DNA from: Dryocosmus kuriphilus
Lineage: Eukaryota; Arthropoda; Insecta; Hymenoptera; Cynipidae
Assembly (NCBI GenBank): GCA_038277395.1
Contig: CM076193.1
Location: 173,702,711-173,766,710, forward strand
Direction of reading: 5' to 3'
Length of the DNA: 64,000 nucleotides
Part shown: in pieces, positions 63,400-64,000 of the stretch
Layout of the letters: each line of letters begins with the position of its first letter
How positions within the stretch are numbered: position 1 is the stretch's first letter
Made by a program: the position numbers and the translations under genes
Notes under the pieces: model-generated
Told to the model about the DNA's origin: nothing
Database searches by the model: none
Seen by the model: the letters and a program-made list of their open reading frames with translations, nothing else

Positions 63400-63470
63400 A
63401 GCTCTGCTGGGAATCGAACTCAGGTCTTCAGATTGCCGGTCTGATGCTCTAACCACTAAGCTACAGAGAT
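63400..63470 (-). tRNA. tRNA-like sequence, array unit 2
   Basis: Same sequence as unit 1 at +324 bases, with the same pairing and the same atypical anticodon loop. Confidence 0.45.
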
Positions 63471-63723
63471 TACGAGAATCAAGATTTCTTTCAAAGGTAT
63501 CACCGTAGAGGCGAACGACGACGTCATTCCGTCCTCTATATTATAGTTAGACTTTACGCCAATACTTATAATACAATTTAATACCGATTTTGATGTTATA
63601 CGTCTGAGTAAGATAATTAATTAATTAATTTTTAAATGATATTAACATGGCTACTTCAGACTAGAATAATTATTTTCTACAAATAATTCTTAATAATAAC
63701 TTTGAAAGAAAAAATGAATCTCT

Positions 63724-63794
63724 AGCTCTGCTGGGAATCGAACTCAGGTCTTCAGATTGCCGGTCTGATGCTCTAACCACTAAGCTACAGAGAT
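63724..63794 (-). tRNA. tRNA-like sequence, array unit 3
   Basis: Same sequence as unit 1 at +648 bases. A fourth unit begins at 63984 and is cut by the window end. Confidence 0.45.
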
Positions 63795-64000
63795 TACGAG
63801 AATCAAGATTTCTTTCAAAGGTATCACCGTAGAGGCGAACGACGACGTCATTCCGTCCTCTATATTATAGTTAGACTTTACGCCAATACTTATAATACAA
63901 TTTAATACCGATTTTGATGTTATACGTCTGAGTAAGATAATTAATTAATTAATTTTTAAATGATATTAACATGGGCTACTTCAGACTAGAATAATTATTT

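Larger units (their letters stand above)
63011..64000 (-). repeat. 324-bp tandem array with a tRNA-like gene
   Basis: The junction GACTAGAATAATT recurs at 63011, 63335, 63659 and 63984 (spacing 324, 324, 325). Units look identical except one added G in the last. Each contains a tRNA-like sequence on the minus strand. The array continues past the window end. Confidence 0.95.

Overview
The window looks like nuclear DNA of an arthropod, most likely an insect. It is AT-rich, has no operon structure, and consists mostly of layered transposable elements: Ty3/Gypsy, CR1/Jockey-like, RTE-like and gag-only non-LTR retrotransposons, Tc1, DD34D and DD41D mariners, foldback elements and a CAC-ended DNA transposon. 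Satellites and tRNA-like arrays are also present. Species cannot be told from the sequence.

Layout. (1) 1-1381: end of a DNA transposon with an undamaged, window-truncated transposase-like ORF. (2) About 1.4-16.6 kb: one CR1/Jockey-like retrotransposon on the minus strand, split by a 9,446-bp Ty3/Gypsy element (3263-12708, LTRs identical by eye) and a Tc1 element (13198-14462). (3) 17.7-22.8 kb: an unrecognised ORF broken by a mariner and by CAC-transposon copy A. (4) 22.8-28.9 kb: a foldback element and an RTE-like retrotransposon carrying a second Tc1 copy. (5) 29.2-36.8 kb and 46.1-53.4 kb: two tandem copies of a small three-exon gene predicted to encode a secreted peptide of about 51 residues. 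The introns hold a 4.4-kb satellite (first copy only), AT-rich minisatellites, and a foldback element carrying a gag-only retroposon (second copy). Between the two lie RT fragments, a nearly intact DD41D mariner (39662-41876) and CAC-transposon copy B (42468-46018). (6) 53.5-62.7 kb: an endonuclease fragment, an inverted array of tRNA-like sequences, and a second RTE-like element hosting CAC-transposon copy C (55440-59353). (7) 63.0-64.0 kb: a near-identical 324-bp tandem array containing a tRNA-like gene, running off the end.

Most notable system. Three full-length copies (A, B, C) and one divergent partial copy of a DNA transposon family begin CAC and end GTG. They have subterminal tandem modules of 100-125 bp and encode an unfamiliar protein with C-x2-C pairs followed by a plausible D-D-E core. 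Paralogous empty sites inside the window fix the target duplication as TTA/TAA. All three complete copies carry, upstream of the ORF, a segment of about 270 bp that is also the 5' leader of the RTE-like retrotransposons, so a putative regulatory module is shared between two unrelated transposon classes.

The two peptide genes are the best candidates for host genes. Copy 2 has consistent splice sites, phase, stop and AATAAA. Copy 1 has lost the last acceptor (AG to CG).
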